Source: Ferrovibrio sp036381655 (GTDB taxonomy: Bacteria; Pseudomonadota; Alphaproteobacteria; Ferrovibrionales; Ferrovibrionaceae). From it: DNA of 64,000 nt. Below, piece by piece: positions 15,619-24,290 of this stretch (the first letter of the stretch is position 1; each line of letters begins with the position of its first letter). Both the position numbers and the translations under genes were made by a program. The notes under the pieces are model-generated. The model was not told the DNA's origin and searched no databases. It saw only the letters and a list, made by a program, of their open reading frames with translations. The stretch spans positions 173,630 to 237,629 of the forward strand of contig NZ_DASVCJ010000065.1 in assembly GCF_036381655.1 (NCBI RefSeq). The letters are read 5' to 3'.

Positions 15619-16963
15619 AGGCCGGATCGATCATGCGGTTCCAGCGGCCGTGATACAGCTTGAGCAGGGTTTCCGCCGGCGTCTCGCCGGATTCGACGAT
15701 CTTGGCCAGCGGCTCGAGGAAATGCGTCTCGTCCTCGCCGGCCGGCGACAGGCGCGCGCGCGCCTTCAGGCCGGAGAGCGAAATCTTTAGCATCTGCTCG
15801 GCATAGTGTTTCAGCGGCCGGCCGCGCAGCTGCGTGTGCAGGCCGTATTTCGGCACATCCAGGCGCAGTTGCTCGCGCTCGGCCAGCGTCCAGTCGCGGC
15901 ACAGATCCCAGGCCGCCTCCAGCGCCGCCCCGTCATAGAGCAGCCCGACCCAGAGCGCCGGCAAGGCGCACAGCCGCGACCACGGCCCGCCATCGGCGCC
16001 GCGCATCTCGAGATAGCGCTTGAGCCGCACCTCTGGGAACAGCGTGGTGATGTGATCGGCCCAGTCGCGCAGGGTGGGCATTTCGCCCGGCCGCGCCGGC
16101 AGCTTGCCGGCCATGAAATCGCGGAAGCTCTGGCCCGAGGCGTCGATATACTTGCCGTCGCGGTAGACGAAATACATCGGCACGTCGAGCGCATGATCGA
16201 CGTAGCGCTCGAAGCCCATGCCGTCTTCGAAGACGAAACCCAGCATGCCGGTGCGGTCCGGATCGGTGTCGGTCCAGATCTGGCTGCGGTAGCTCAGGAA
16301 GCCGTTCGGCTGGCCTTCGGTGAACGGCGAATTGGCAAAGATCGCGGTCGCGATCGGCTGCAGCGCAAGGCCGACGCGGAACTTCTTCACCATGTCGGCT
16401 TCGGAGGCGAAATCGAGGTTCACCTGCACCGTACAGGTGCGCAACATCATGTCGAGGCCAAGCTTGCCCTTCTTCGGCATGTAGGCCCGCATGATGTCGT
16501 AACGGCCCTTCGGCATCACCGGGATGTCGTCGCGCCGCCATTTCGGATTGAAGCCCAGTCCCATCATGGCGATGCCGAGTTCGCCGCCGATCTCCCGGAT
16601 CTGCTTCAGGTGCGAGCCGACCTCGATGCAGGTCTGATGGATGCTCTCCAGCGGCGCCCCGGACAGTTCGACCTGCCCGCCCGGCTCCAGCGTGATCGAC
16701 TGATCGTCTTGCGCAAGCGCGATGACGTTGTTGCCTTCGTTCACCGGCTCCCAGCCGAAACGCTGCAGCTCGGTGAGCAGGCGGCGGATGCCGACCTCGC
16801 CATCGTAGGGCAGCGGGCGGAAGTCGGTCGTATTGTAGGCGAATTTCTCGTGTTCGGTCCCGATGCGCCACTCGGCCTCGGGCTTTGCTCCCTGGGCGAT
16901 ATATTCGACGAGCTGTGCCTTGGACGTGATCGGCGTCTCAGGGGCCTGGGCCGGTCCGGACAT
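15599..16963 (-). CDS. gshA: Glutamate-cysteine ligase, plant/alphaproteobacterial type
   Basis: This 454-residue cytoplasmic enzyme catalyses ATP-dependent joining of glutamate and cysteine, the first step of glutathione synthesis. The N-terminal EWRIGTEHEKFAYN and central GFNPKWRRDDIPVMPKGRYDIMRAYMP are typical of the GCS2/plant-like group used by alphaproteobacteria. I chose the ATG at 16963, where GAGGTAG lies just upstream; the frame is open further but those residues do not look like family sequence. The gene lies 135 bp downstream of rsmE on the same strand. Confidence 0.95.
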   Translation of the reverse strand: MSGPAQAPETPITSKAQLVEYIAQGAKPEAEWRIGTEHEKFAYNTTDFRPLPYDGEVGIRRLLTELQRFGWEPVNEGNNVIALAQDDQSITLEPGGQVELSGAPLESIHQTCIEVGSHLKQIREIGGELGIAMMGLGFNPKWRRDDIPVMPKGRYDIMRAYMPKKGKLGLDMMLRTCTVQVNLDFASEADMVKKFRVGLALQPIATAIFANSPFTEGQPNGFLSYRSQIWTDTDPDRTGMLGFVFEDGMGFERYVDHALDVPMYFVYRDGKYIDASGQSFRDFMAGKLPARPGEMPTLRDWADHITTLFPEVRLKRYLEMRGADGGPWSRLCALPALWVGLLYDGAALEAAWDLCRDWTLAEREQLRLDVPKYGLHTQLRGRPLKHYAEQMLKISLSGLKARARLSPAGEDETHFLEPLAKIVESGETPAETLLKLYHGRWNRMIDPAFTELAY

Positions 16964-17098
16964 GACTACCTCAAAGTGATTATTGTTATCGTTAGATGAC
17001 TTGCTGGTCGCGGCCGAACGGCTGCTTCCGGCATATGGGGCAGATGGACAAGCTTGTCCAGTATCCGCCGGGGCCGCCAACTGTACTTATGACCAAGA

Positions 17099-17830
17099 TC
17101 AATTCTGCCGGACGGATTGTAAAATTGCGAGGGCGGCGATGGCAGCGGTTTCCGCGCGGAGAATCGTGCCGCCGAGCGATACCGGCACGGCTTGCGGCAG
17201 GGCGCGGACCCGGTCCTGCTCTGCCGGCGCAAAGCCTCCTTCGGGTCCGACCAGCAACCCACAGGGCGCCGCTTTGGGCCAGGCCTGCGCGGCGCCGAGC
17301 AACGCATCGGCTGCGCCGCGTTCGACGCAGAAGAACAGCCGCCGCTCCGCCGGCCAAGTGGCCAGAAGGTCATCCAGCGACGTCGCAGCGGCGATCTGCG
17401 GCACATCCAGCCGCTCGCACTGCTCGGCCGCTTCGCGCGCATGGGCGGACAGCCGATCCGTGTTGACCCTGCCGATCTGGCTACGCTGCGTCTGCACCGG
17501 CAGCAGGCGGCCGACGCCGAGCTCGGTCGCCTTCTCGACGATGAATTCGATACGGCCCTGGCGGATCGGCGCGAAACAGAGCCAGATATCGGCGGCCGGC
17601 GCAAATGGCCGAAGCTGCGTTGCGACCGCGGCAATCGCCTCCTTCTTGCCGAGCTTCTCGATCCGGGCGCTGTATTCGCCGTCGCGGCCGTTGAACAGCG
17701 TGACGGCATCGCCTTCGGCAAGCCGCAGGACGTTGCGCAGGTAATGATGCTGTTCGGCGCCAAGCGTCACCGCCGCGCCGGGCGCAAGCGCATCCGGAAC
17801 GTAAAGGCGGGCTTTTTCGGCAGCTTTCAT
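17099..17830 (-). CDS. rsmE: 16S rRNA (uracil1498-N3)-methyltransferase
   Basis: This is a 243-residue protein with an N-terminal PUA-like domain and a SPOUT methyltransferase domain. The knot motifs are present: LLVGPEGGFAPAE (about residues 190-202) and SLGGTILRAETAAIAAL (about 216-232). It methylates N3 of U1498 in 16S rRNA using S-adenosylmethionine. It lies upstream of gshA on the minus strand and is divergent from ubiA, with only 41 bp between the two start codons. Confidence 0.96.
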   Translation of the reverse strand: MKAAEKARLYVPDALAPGAAVTLGAEQHHYLRNVLRLAEGDAVTLFNGRDGEYSARIEKLGKKEAIAAVATQLRPFAPAADIWLCFAPIRQGRIEFIVEKATELGVGRLLPVQTQRSQIGRVNTDRLSAHAREAAEQCERLDVPQIAAATSLDDLLATWPAERRLFFCVERGAADALLGAAQAWPKAAPCGLLVGPEGGFAPAEQDRVRALPQAVPVSLGGTILRAETAAIAALAILQSVRQN

Positions 17831-17871
17831 CGGCGCTTGTACTCTCGGAATGAAGGGACTACAGGAGCGTT

Positions 17872-18834
17872 ATGACAAAGCCCGAACCCGAAGTCACCCC
17901 GCCCGGCGGGGGGCGGAGCGACGGAAGCCATGCCGGGCCGGCCCCTGCCGACGCACTGCCCGACCATTGGGTGGCGCGCTGGCTGCCGGCCGCCTGGCAG
18001 CCTTATGCCCGGCTGTCGCGCCTGGATCGGCCGATCGGAACGTGGCTGCTGCTGCTGCCGGGCTGGTGGGCCATCGCCCTGACCCGGGGCGAGGGACAGC
18101 CGCTCGATTTCTATCTGCTGATCCTGTTCGGCATTGGCGCGCTGGTCATGCGCGGCGCCGGCTGCACCTTCAACGATATCGTCGACCGCGATTTTGACGC
18201 CGCCGTCGAACGTACCCGCCTGCGGCCCATTCCAGCCGGGCGAGTCCGCGTCCGGCAGGCTTGGATCTGGCTGATCGCCCAGGCCCTGATCGGCTTTGCC
18301 GTGCTGATCCAGATGAACAGCCTCGCCATCCTGCTTGGCGTCGCCTCGCTTGCGCTGGCGGCGATCTATCCCTTCATGAAGCGCATCACCTGGTGGCCGC
18401 AATTCTTCCTCGGTCTCGCTTTCAACTGGGGAGCGGTGCTGGGCTATGCGGCGGCGCGCGGCACGCTCGACTGGACCACATTGGCGCTGTATGCCGCCGG
18501 CATCAGCTGGACCCTCGGTTACGATACGATTTACGCCCTGCAGGACAAGGAGGATGATGCCCTGATCGGGGTGAAATCCACCGCGCGGCTGTTCGGCGAC
18601 CACGCGCGATTGTGGATTGCCGCCTTTTACGATCTGACCCTGATCGGCCTGGCGGTCGCCGGCGGCTTTGCCGGTCTGCGCTGGCCCTTCTGGATCGGGC
18701 TGGCCGCTGCGGCATGTCACTTCGCATGGCAAGTACTGACGTTGAAACCCGGCGATCCGCAGGATTGCCTGACCAAGTTCCGCGCCAATCGCGACGCCGG
18801 CATGGTTATTTTCGCGGCATTCCTGTTCGGCTAG
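17872..18834 (+). CDS. ubiA: 4-hydroxybenzoate polyprenyltransferase
   Basis: This 320-residue integral membrane enzyme has about eight to nine helices. Both aspartate-rich motifs are seen: NDIVDRDFDAAVERT (about residues 101-115) and YDTIYALQDKEDD (about 219-231). It prenylates 4-hydroxybenzoate in ubiquinone synthesis. An N-terminal Gly/Pro-rich tail of about 40 residues precedes the first helix and is longer than usual. SD-like AGGAG precedes the ATG. Confidence 0.95.
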   Translation: MTKPEPEVTPPGGGRSDGSHAGPAPADALPDHWVARWLPAAWQPYARLSRLDRPIGTWLLLLPGWWAIALTRGEGQPLDFYLLILFGIGALVMRGAGCTFNDIVDRDFDAAVERTRLRPIPAGRVRVRQAWIWLIAQALIGFAVLIQMNSLAILLGVASLALAAIYPFMKRITWWPQFFLGLAFNWGAVLGYAAARGTLDWTTLALYAAGISWTLGYDTIYALQDKEDDALIGVKSTARLFGDHARLWIAAFYDLTLIGLAVAGGFAGLRWPFWIGLAAAACHFAWQVLTLKPGDPQDCLTKFRANRDAGMVIFAAFLFG

Positions 18835-18878
18835 CTTATCGCTTGGCGAATGCGGAAGCCGCGCGTATCTTCCGCCCC

Positions 18879-19631
18879 ATGAAAAAGCCCCGAATCAGTC
18901 CGAAAGATTTCGCCGCGCTGTACCAGAAGTACAACGCCAATCTCGCCAAGGTCGATTGCGGCCGCAAATGCGCGCCGCTGAACAAAGGCCAGCCGGTCTG
19001 CTGCAGCACCGAGAATGCGATTCCCGTCGTCGACAAGGCCGAATTCGAGCTGTTGAAAAGCCGCACCGACCTCTGGTCGCGCTACAAGCCGGTGGATGCC
19101 GCCTCGCGCAAGATCGTCAACGAGCTGACCAGCCATGCCTGCGCCATCGAGTGCAAGGGCGCGGCCTTTTGCGAGCGCGACAACCGCACCATCGCCTGCC
19201 GCTCCTTCCCCTTCTATCCCTATATCGACAAGGCGGGGAATTTCATCGGCCTCACCTATTACTGGGATTTCGAGGACCGCTGCTGGGTGATTTCCAACAT
19301 GCAGGTGGTCGAGCGCGAATTCGTCGACCAGATGGTCGCGGCATTCGAGACGATCTTCAGGCTCGATCCCGACGAATACGATACGATGAAGGACCACTCA
19401 GCCAATATGCGCCGGGTTTTCAGCCGCAAAAACAAGATCATCCCGGTCATTCACCGCGACGGCGGCTATTTCAAAATCAAGCCGGGCAGCGGCGGCGCGC
19501 TTACGCCCTGCGATCCATCGGACTTCAAAAAGTTCGGCCCGTATAAATCCGAGGCCGCCTACATCCGCGCCGTCAAGAAAGCCGGCGGCACGCTCGGCCC
19601 GGCGCCTCGGAAAGGCTACCTCGCGCCATAG
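18879..19631 (+). CDS. YkgJ-family cysteine-cluster protein
   Basis: This 250-residue cytoplasmic protein has several conserved cysteines: CGRKCAPLNKGQPVCC near the N-terminus, then CAIECKGAAFC, and TIACRSFPFYPYID. This is the YkgJ/Fe-S zinc-cluster pattern (CxxxC..CC..C). The function is unknown in this family. The frame is open upstream, but the ATG at 18879 begins the family-like sequence and sits 44 bases after the ubiA stop, so I take it as the start. Confidence 0.8.
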   Translation: MKKPRISPKDFAALYQKYNANLAKVDCGRKCAPLNKGQPVCCSTENAIPVVDKAEFELLKSRTDLWSRYKPVDAASRKIVNELTSHACAIECKGAAFCERDNRTIACRSFPFYPYIDKAGNFIGLTYYWDFEDRCWVISNMQVVEREFVDQMVAAFETIFRLDPDEYDTMKDHSANMRRVFSRKNKIIPVIHRDGGYFKIKPGSGGALTPCDPSDFKKFGPYKSEAAYIRAVKKAGGTLGPAPRKGYLAP

Positions 19632-19767
19632 ACCCGCCTTGGATCGATAGGGAGAAGCGCACGGACATCCGTGACAGATGTCCACCCGCTTTTCCAGGTC
19701 GATTCTTTCCCCGGCACCGCGGCATAGTATAGTCGGGCGGCCGATTCGAGAGATGCGGGGGCGGGAC

Positions 19768-20907
19768 ATGGCGGCATCCATTTGCCTGGCGGGTGGCCAA
19801 GTACTGACACCCGAAGGGACCCTCGAGACCGCGGATGTGCATATCGCCGAAGGCCGGATCGTCGACCCGCCGGCAGCGTCCGCGTCCACGCGCATCGACT
19901 GCCGCGGCTACTACGTTCTGCCGGGCATCGTGGATGTCCATGGCGACGCTTTCGAGCATGAACTGCATCCGCGTCCGGGCGTGGATATCGCGTTTGCTGT
20001 CGCGATGCGCTCGGTCGACCGTCAATTGCTGGCCAATGGCATCACGACGGCCTTCCATGGCCTGACGATCTCGTGGGAGCCGGGCGCACGCAGTCTCGCC
20101 GCGGGACGCCGCTTCATGGATGCGCTGCAGACCCTGCGCCAGGATTTGATGGTCGACCACCGCGTCCAGTTGCGCTGGGAGACCTTCGCCCATGACGTGG
20201 TGAACGATCTAGCCCGCTGGCTTTCCCTGCAACCAGCGCCGGCGCTTGCTTTCAACGACCATACAACCTCGACCATGGAAAAGGTGAAAGCCGGCAGCCA
20301 CAGGAAACTCGGCCAATGGGCGGAGCGCGCCGGCCTCACGCCGGAGCAATATCTGGCCGAAGTCGATGCGGTCAGCCACCGTGCGCCGGAGGTTCCGGCC
20401 AAGATCCAGGCCGTTGCAGGACAGGCCCGCCGGCAAGGCGTCGTCATGCTGTCGCATGACGAGCGCTCCCGCGACGAGCGGGTGGCCTATCGCGATCTGG
20501 GCGTGAGCGTCTGCGAATTCCCGCTTGCGTCGGAAGTGGCGGCGGATGCCGTAGCGAGCGGCGAACACGTCATCCTGGGCGGTCCGAACGTGATCCGTGG
20601 CGGCAGCCATACCGGCGCGATGTCGGCCGAGGCTGCCATACGCGACGGCCTCTGCACCGTGCTTGCCTCCGACTACTATTATCCGAGCCTGCTGCATGCC
20701 GCGGAGCACCTGGTCGGCCGCGGCGTGCTGTCTTTTGGCGAGGCGTGGAATCTGATTTCGCGAAACCCCGCCGCGGCGATGCGGCTGCAGGACCGAGGCC
20801 TGATCGCCGCCGGCTGCCGCGGCGATATCGTCGTGATCGACGCCTCAGGTCCCTGGCGTCTCGTCCACACCATCGCCGGCGGAACCGTGACGAGCTTCGG
20901 TTACTGA
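19768..20907 (+). CDS. phnM: Alpha-D-ribose 1-methylphosphonate 5-triphosphate diphosphatase (PhnM)
   Basis: This 379-residue protein is of the amidohydrolase superfamily. Family signatures include LPGIVDVHGDAFEHELHPRPGV (metal site), FNDHTTSTM and LASDYYYPSLLHAA. PhnM removes pyrophosphate from ribose 1-methylphosphonate 5-triphosphate in the C-P lyase pathway. The usual partners phnGHIJKL are not in this window, so it is either an orphan or serves a distant cluster. The ATG at 19768 matches the usual length; an in-frame ATG at 19753 is an alternative. Confidence 0.88.
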   Translation: MAASICLAGGQVLTPEGTLETADVHIAEGRIVDPPAASASTRIDCRGYYVLPGIVDVHGDAFEHELHPRPGVDIAFAVAMRSVDRQLLANGITTAFHGLTISWEPGARSLAAGRRFMDALQTLRQDLMVDHRVQLRWETFAHDVVNDLARWLSLQPAPALAFNDHTTSTMEKVKAGSHRKLGQWAERAGLTPEQYLAEVDAVSHRAPEVPAKIQAVAGQARRQGVVMLSHDERSRDERVAYRDLGVSVCEFPLASEVAADAVASGEHVILGGPNVIRGGSHTGAMSAEAAIRDGLCTVLASDYYYPSLLHAAEHLVGRGVLSFGEAWNLISRNPAAAMRLQDRGLIAAGCRGDIVVIDASGPWRLVHTIAGGTVTSFGY

Positions 20908-20916
20908 CGACGCCGC

Positions 20917-21660
20917 CTACTTCGCCGGCTGATCCGCAAACAGGAATGTCCCCAGCAGCACCCAGCGCCGCGCCGCCTGCTCCCCTCCGGGCCTGGCGCG
21001 CAGGGGCGTCGTGTAATGCCAGAAGGGCAGCCGATAGGCGGTGATCAGGCCGCTTTTGGTCACTTCTTTCATCTCGGTGAAATGGCCGCTCCTGGCGTAA
21101 ACCAGGAATTGATCCCGCACGGCCGGCGTGGCGAAACTGACATGCAGGTCCAGATAGCCGCGCAGCGCGGCGGCATCCTCCGGATGATGATCGGTATGCG
21201 GCCCGGCATAATCGCCGGCGCCATACGCGATCGCCTGCAGACCGCATTTGCGTTGCAGCACCCGTCCGGCCAGGACGGCGGCAAAGGCGCGATAGCTCTC
21301 CGAGCGCAGCATGGCGATCAGCCCGATCTCGCTTGCCGCGTGAAACGCCGCTGAACGGCTGTTGTCGAGATGCGCGGTTCTCTGGCGCATCGTCTTCGGC
21401 AGCAGTTCGGCATAATTCTCTCTGGCTTCCCAGATCGTCTCGGGCGGGATCGGCTGCGCCATCAGCCGCAGATGCGACAGCAGCGCCTTGTCCAGCAACA
21501 TCGCCGCCGCCTGCGCCTGCCGCCGCTCGATCAGGCCGTCCAGGGCGAGGACGCGGCAGCGCGGATTGGCAAGCGCGCCGGCGGCGGCATGGCGGCCAGT
21601 CAGCAAGGCGCGGCCTCGGGCGGTCAGCAGGTCGGCGAATTCGGCAGGGAAACGGCGCAT
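20917..21660 (-). CDS. Hypothetical protein with 2-oxoglutarate/Fe(II) oxygenase-like features
   Basis: This is a 247-residue soluble protein. GDYAGPHTDHHPED carries an HxD pair and LPFWHYTTPLRARP carries a later His and Arg at a spacing that fits the H-x-D...H...R facial triad and co-substrate site of Fe(II)/2-oxoglutarate dioxygenases. The fold and substrate are not certain. It converges with phnM, with 9 bp between their stop codons. The adjacency suggests, but does not show, a link to phosphonate metabolism. Confidence 0.55.
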   Translation of the reverse strand: MRRFPAEFADLLTARGRALLTGRHAAAGALANPRCRVLALDGLIERRQAQAAAMLLDKALLSHLRLMAQPIPPETIWEARENYAELLPKTMRQRTAHLDNSRSAAFHAASEIGLIAMLRSESYRAFAAVLAGRVLQRKCGLQAIAYGAGDYAGPHTDHHPEDAAALRGYLDLHVSFATPAVRDQFLVYARSGHFTEMKEVTKSGLITAYRLPFWHYTTPLRARPGGEQAARRWVLLGTFLFADQPAK

Positions 21661-21731
21661 CTCTTCGGCTTAAACTCTGGCCAGCCCGGCAGGCAAGCCC
21701 TAATCTCCGGCTCGCAAGAAGAAAGTTCCCG

Positions 21732-22652
21732 ATGACGGCCGCCTCCTCGTCCTCCGCCAGCCGCGATCAGCAGATCGCGCAGATTCTCATCTTCATCACG
21801 CCCGCCATGTTCGCCACCAACATGCTGCTGGCCCGCTATTCGGCCGACTTCATCCCGCCGATCGCCCTGGCGGTCTGGCGCTGGCTCGGCGTCTTCGTCC
21901 TGCTGCTGCCCTTCTGCGGTGGCGAGCTCTGGCGCAAGCGGCAGGCCATCCGCAGCGATTGGCTGCGGCTTCTGGTTCTCGGCGCGCTCGGGATGGGCAT
22001 CTGCGGCGCCGTCGTCTATGCGGCGGGCCAGACCACGACTGCGACCAATATCGGCCTGATCTATGCCGTCTCGCCCATCCTGATCATCCTGCTGTCGCGG
22101 ATCATGTTCGGCGAACGCCTTTCGGCGCGGCAGCGCACCGGCACACTGCTCGCGCTTGTCGGCATGCTGGCGATCGTTGCCAAGGGCGATCCGCGCATTC
22201 TGCTGCATCTGCGTTTCGTGCCGGGCGATCTGATGATCCTGGCTGCCGCCACCGCCTGGGCGCTCTATTCCGTGCTGCTCAAGCGCTGGCCGGGCAGCCT
22301 GACCATCAATGCCAGGCTTGCCGCCATCGCCATGGCCGGCGTGCTCGTGATGCTGCCCTTCCTTGCCTGGGAGACGATCACCATCGGGCCGGCCAGGCCG
22401 GACCCGCGCACCCTTGCCGTCATGGCCACGGTGGTTCTGGTGCCGGGCATCGGCGCCTATGCCCTGCATGGCTACATCACCAAGCATCTCAGCCCCTACA
22501 AGGCCGGATTGATCCTTTATCTATCGCCGGTCTACACGGCCCTGCTCGCCTGGCTGCTTCTCGGCGAGCGGCTGGCCGTCTATCATTGGGTCGGCGCGGC
22601 CCTGGTTCTGGCCGGGCTCTACATCGCCACCAGCCAAGCAAGGAAAGCCTGA
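21732..22652 (+). CDS. EamA/DMT-family transporter
   Basis: This 306-residue integral membrane protein has ten hydrophobic segments arranged as two EamA repeats. The second repeat contains the typical LSPVYTALLAWLLLGERLAVYHWVGAALVLAGLY end. Members export amino acids, nucleosides or other small metabolites; the substrate is not predictable. The start is the ATG at 21732, although the frame is open upstream in a region that shadows the previous gene. Its stop abuts the ubiD start with no spacing, so the two are probably cotranslated. Confidence 0.9.
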   Translation: MTAASSSSASRDQQIAQILIFITPAMFATNMLLARYSADFIPPIALAVWRWLGVFVLLLPFCGGELWRKRQAIRSDWLRLLVLGALGMGICGAVVYAAGQTTTATNIGLIYAVSPILIILLSRIMFGERLSARQRTGTLLALVGMLAIVAKGDPRILLHLRFVPGDLMILAAATAWALYSVLLKRWPGSLTINARLAAIAMAGVLVMLPFLAWETITIGPARPDPRTLAVMATVVLVPGIGAYALHGYITKHLSPYKAGLILYLSPVYTALLAWLLLGERLAVYHWVGAALVLAGLYIATSQARKA

Positions 22653-24164
22653 ATGCCCTATGCCTCGCTTCGCGATTTCATGGCGCAGCTCGAGGCGCGC
22701 GGCGAACTGGTGCGCGTGAGCGAGCCGGTCTCGACGGTACTGGAGATGACCGAAATCCAGACACGGCTGCTGGCCGAAGGCGGACCGGCCGTGCTATTCG
22801 AAAGGCCGATCCGTGCCGATGGCCGGCCCAGCGACGTTCCCGTTCTGGTGAACCTGTTCGGCACGGTAAAGCGCGTCGCGCTGGGCATGGACCGCACGCC
22901 GCCGGAATTGAAGGATGTCGGCGAGATGCTGGCCTTCCTGCGCCAGCCGGAGCCGCCCGGCGGCTTCAAGGAAGCGCTTGGCATGCTGCCGCTGCTCAAG
23001 ACCGTGATGGCGATGCACCCGAAGACGGTCGGTCACGGCCCGGTGCACGAGGTCGTGCTGCAGGGCGACGATATCGACCTCAATGCGCTGCCGATTCAGA
23101 CCTGCTGGCCGGGCGAGCCGGCGCCGCTGATCACCTGGCCGCTGGTGGTCACGCAAGGCCCCTCAAAGTCCGACAAGACCGACCGCTTCAACCTCGGCAT
23201 CTATCGCATGCAGGTGCTGAACAGGAAGCAGACGCTGATGCGCTGGCTGAAGCATCGCGGCGGCGCGCAGCAGCATCAACGCTGGAAACAGGCCGGCAGG
23301 CGCGAACCGTTTCCCGCCGCCGTGGTGATCGGCGCCGATCCCGGCACGATCCTTGCGGCCGTTACTCCCGTGCCGGAGACGGTGTCGGAATATCAGTTCG
23401 CCGGCCTTCTGCGCGGCAGGAAGGTCGAGCTGGTCGAGTGCAAGACGGTGCCGCTGAAAGTGCCGGCGGAAGCCGAAATCGTGCTGGAAGGCCATGTCTC
23501 GCTCGAGGATTACCGCGACGAAGGACCCTATGGCGATCACACCGGCTATTACAACTCGGTCGAGCAATTCCCGGTCTTTACCGTCACCGCCATCACACGG
23601 CGCCGGCAACCGATCTATCTGAGCACCTTCACCGGCCGGCCGCCGGACGAGCCGAGCGTGCTGGGGGAGGCGCTGAACGACGTGTTCGTGCCGCTGATCC
23701 GCCAGCAGTTCCCCGAGATCGTCGATTTCTGGCTGCCGCCGGAAGGCTGCTCGTACCGCGTCGCCGTGGTCAGCATGAAGAAAGCTTATCCCGGCCATGC
23801 CAAGCGCGTGATGATGGGCGTGTGGTCGTATCTGCGGCAGTTCATGTACACCAAATGGGTGATCGTGGTGGACGACGACATCAACGCGCGCGACTGGAAG
23901 GATGTCGTCTGGGCGATCTCTACCCGCATGGACCCGGCGCGCGACATCACGCTGATCGAGAATACCCCGATCGATTACCTGGATTTCGCCTCGCCCGAAT
24001 CCGGCCTGGGCAGCAAGATCGGCCTGGATGCCACCAATAAATGGCCGCCGGAGACCAAGCGCGAATGGGGCGAGAAGATCCGCATGGACGAGGACATCGT
24101 CCGCACCGTGACGGAGAAATGGCCGCGGCTGGGTCTGCCCGGTTCGGGCAGGCCGATCTGGTAG
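22653..24164 (+). CDS. ubiD: UbiD-family decarboxylase
   Basis: This 503-residue protein is full length for UbiD. It shows the characteristic GPVHEVVLQGDDIDLNALPIQTCWPGEPAPLITWPLV and EYQFAGLLRGRKVELVECKTVPLKVPAEAEIVLEG stretches, and the EGPYGDHTGYYN segment of the prenylated-FMN site. In ubiquinone synthesis UbiD decarboxylates 3-polyprenyl-4-hydroxybenzoate. A UbiX partner is not seen in the window, but ubiA is 4 kb upstream. It starts immediately after the DMT transporter. Confidence 0.93.
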   Translation: MPYASLRDFMAQLEARGELVRVSEPVSTVLEMTEIQTRLLAEGGPAVLFERPIRADGRPSDVPVLVNLFGTVKRVALGMDRTPPELKDVGEMLAFLRQPEPPGGFKEALGMLPLLKTVMAMHPKTVGHGPVHEVVLQGDDIDLNALPIQTCWPGEPAPLITWPLVVTQGPSKSDKTDRFNLGIYRMQVLNRKQTLMRWLKHRGGAQQHQRWKQAGRREPFPAAVVIGADPGTILAAVTPVPETVSEYQFAGLLRGRKVELVECKTVPLKVPAEAEIVLEGHVSLEDYRDEGPYGDHTGYYNSVEQFPVFTVTAITRRRQPIYLSTFTGRPPDEPSVLGEALNDVFVPLIRQQFPEIVDFWLPPEGCSYRVAVVSMKKAYPGHAKRVMMGVWSYLRQFMYTKWVIVVDDDINARDWKDVVWAISTRMDPARDITLIENTPIDYLDFASPESGLGSKIGLDATNKWPPETKREWGEKIRMDEDIVRTVTEKWPRLGLPGSGRPIW

Positions 24165-24251
24165 GATACATGCCGGACGGCATCGTGACTGCCGTTACGG
24201 AAAGTTGCCCCCGCCGTCCCTCGCGCAAGCGGCGATAATCGTCTAGCTTAC

Positions 24252-24270
24252 GGGGAATGCGGCATTCCCC
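24252..24270. promoter_or_regulatory. Perfect short inverted repeat upstream of the cyclase gene
   Basis: GGGGAATGC and GCATTCCCC flank a single central base, 21 bp before the cyclase start codon. As RNA it could fold with a 7-bp stem, but no T-tract follows, so it is not a standard terminator for ubiD. It could be an operator or a translational hairpin. The remaining bases of the 24165-24290 gap show nothing else clear. Confidence 0.4.
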
Positions 24271-24290
24271 CTGCCGATCCGGGGTTGGCA

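Noticed and set aside
16964..17080. A 39-residue N-terminal extension of GshA
   Set aside because: The extra residues are low-complexity and not family-like, and a good ribosome site precedes the internal ATG at 16963.
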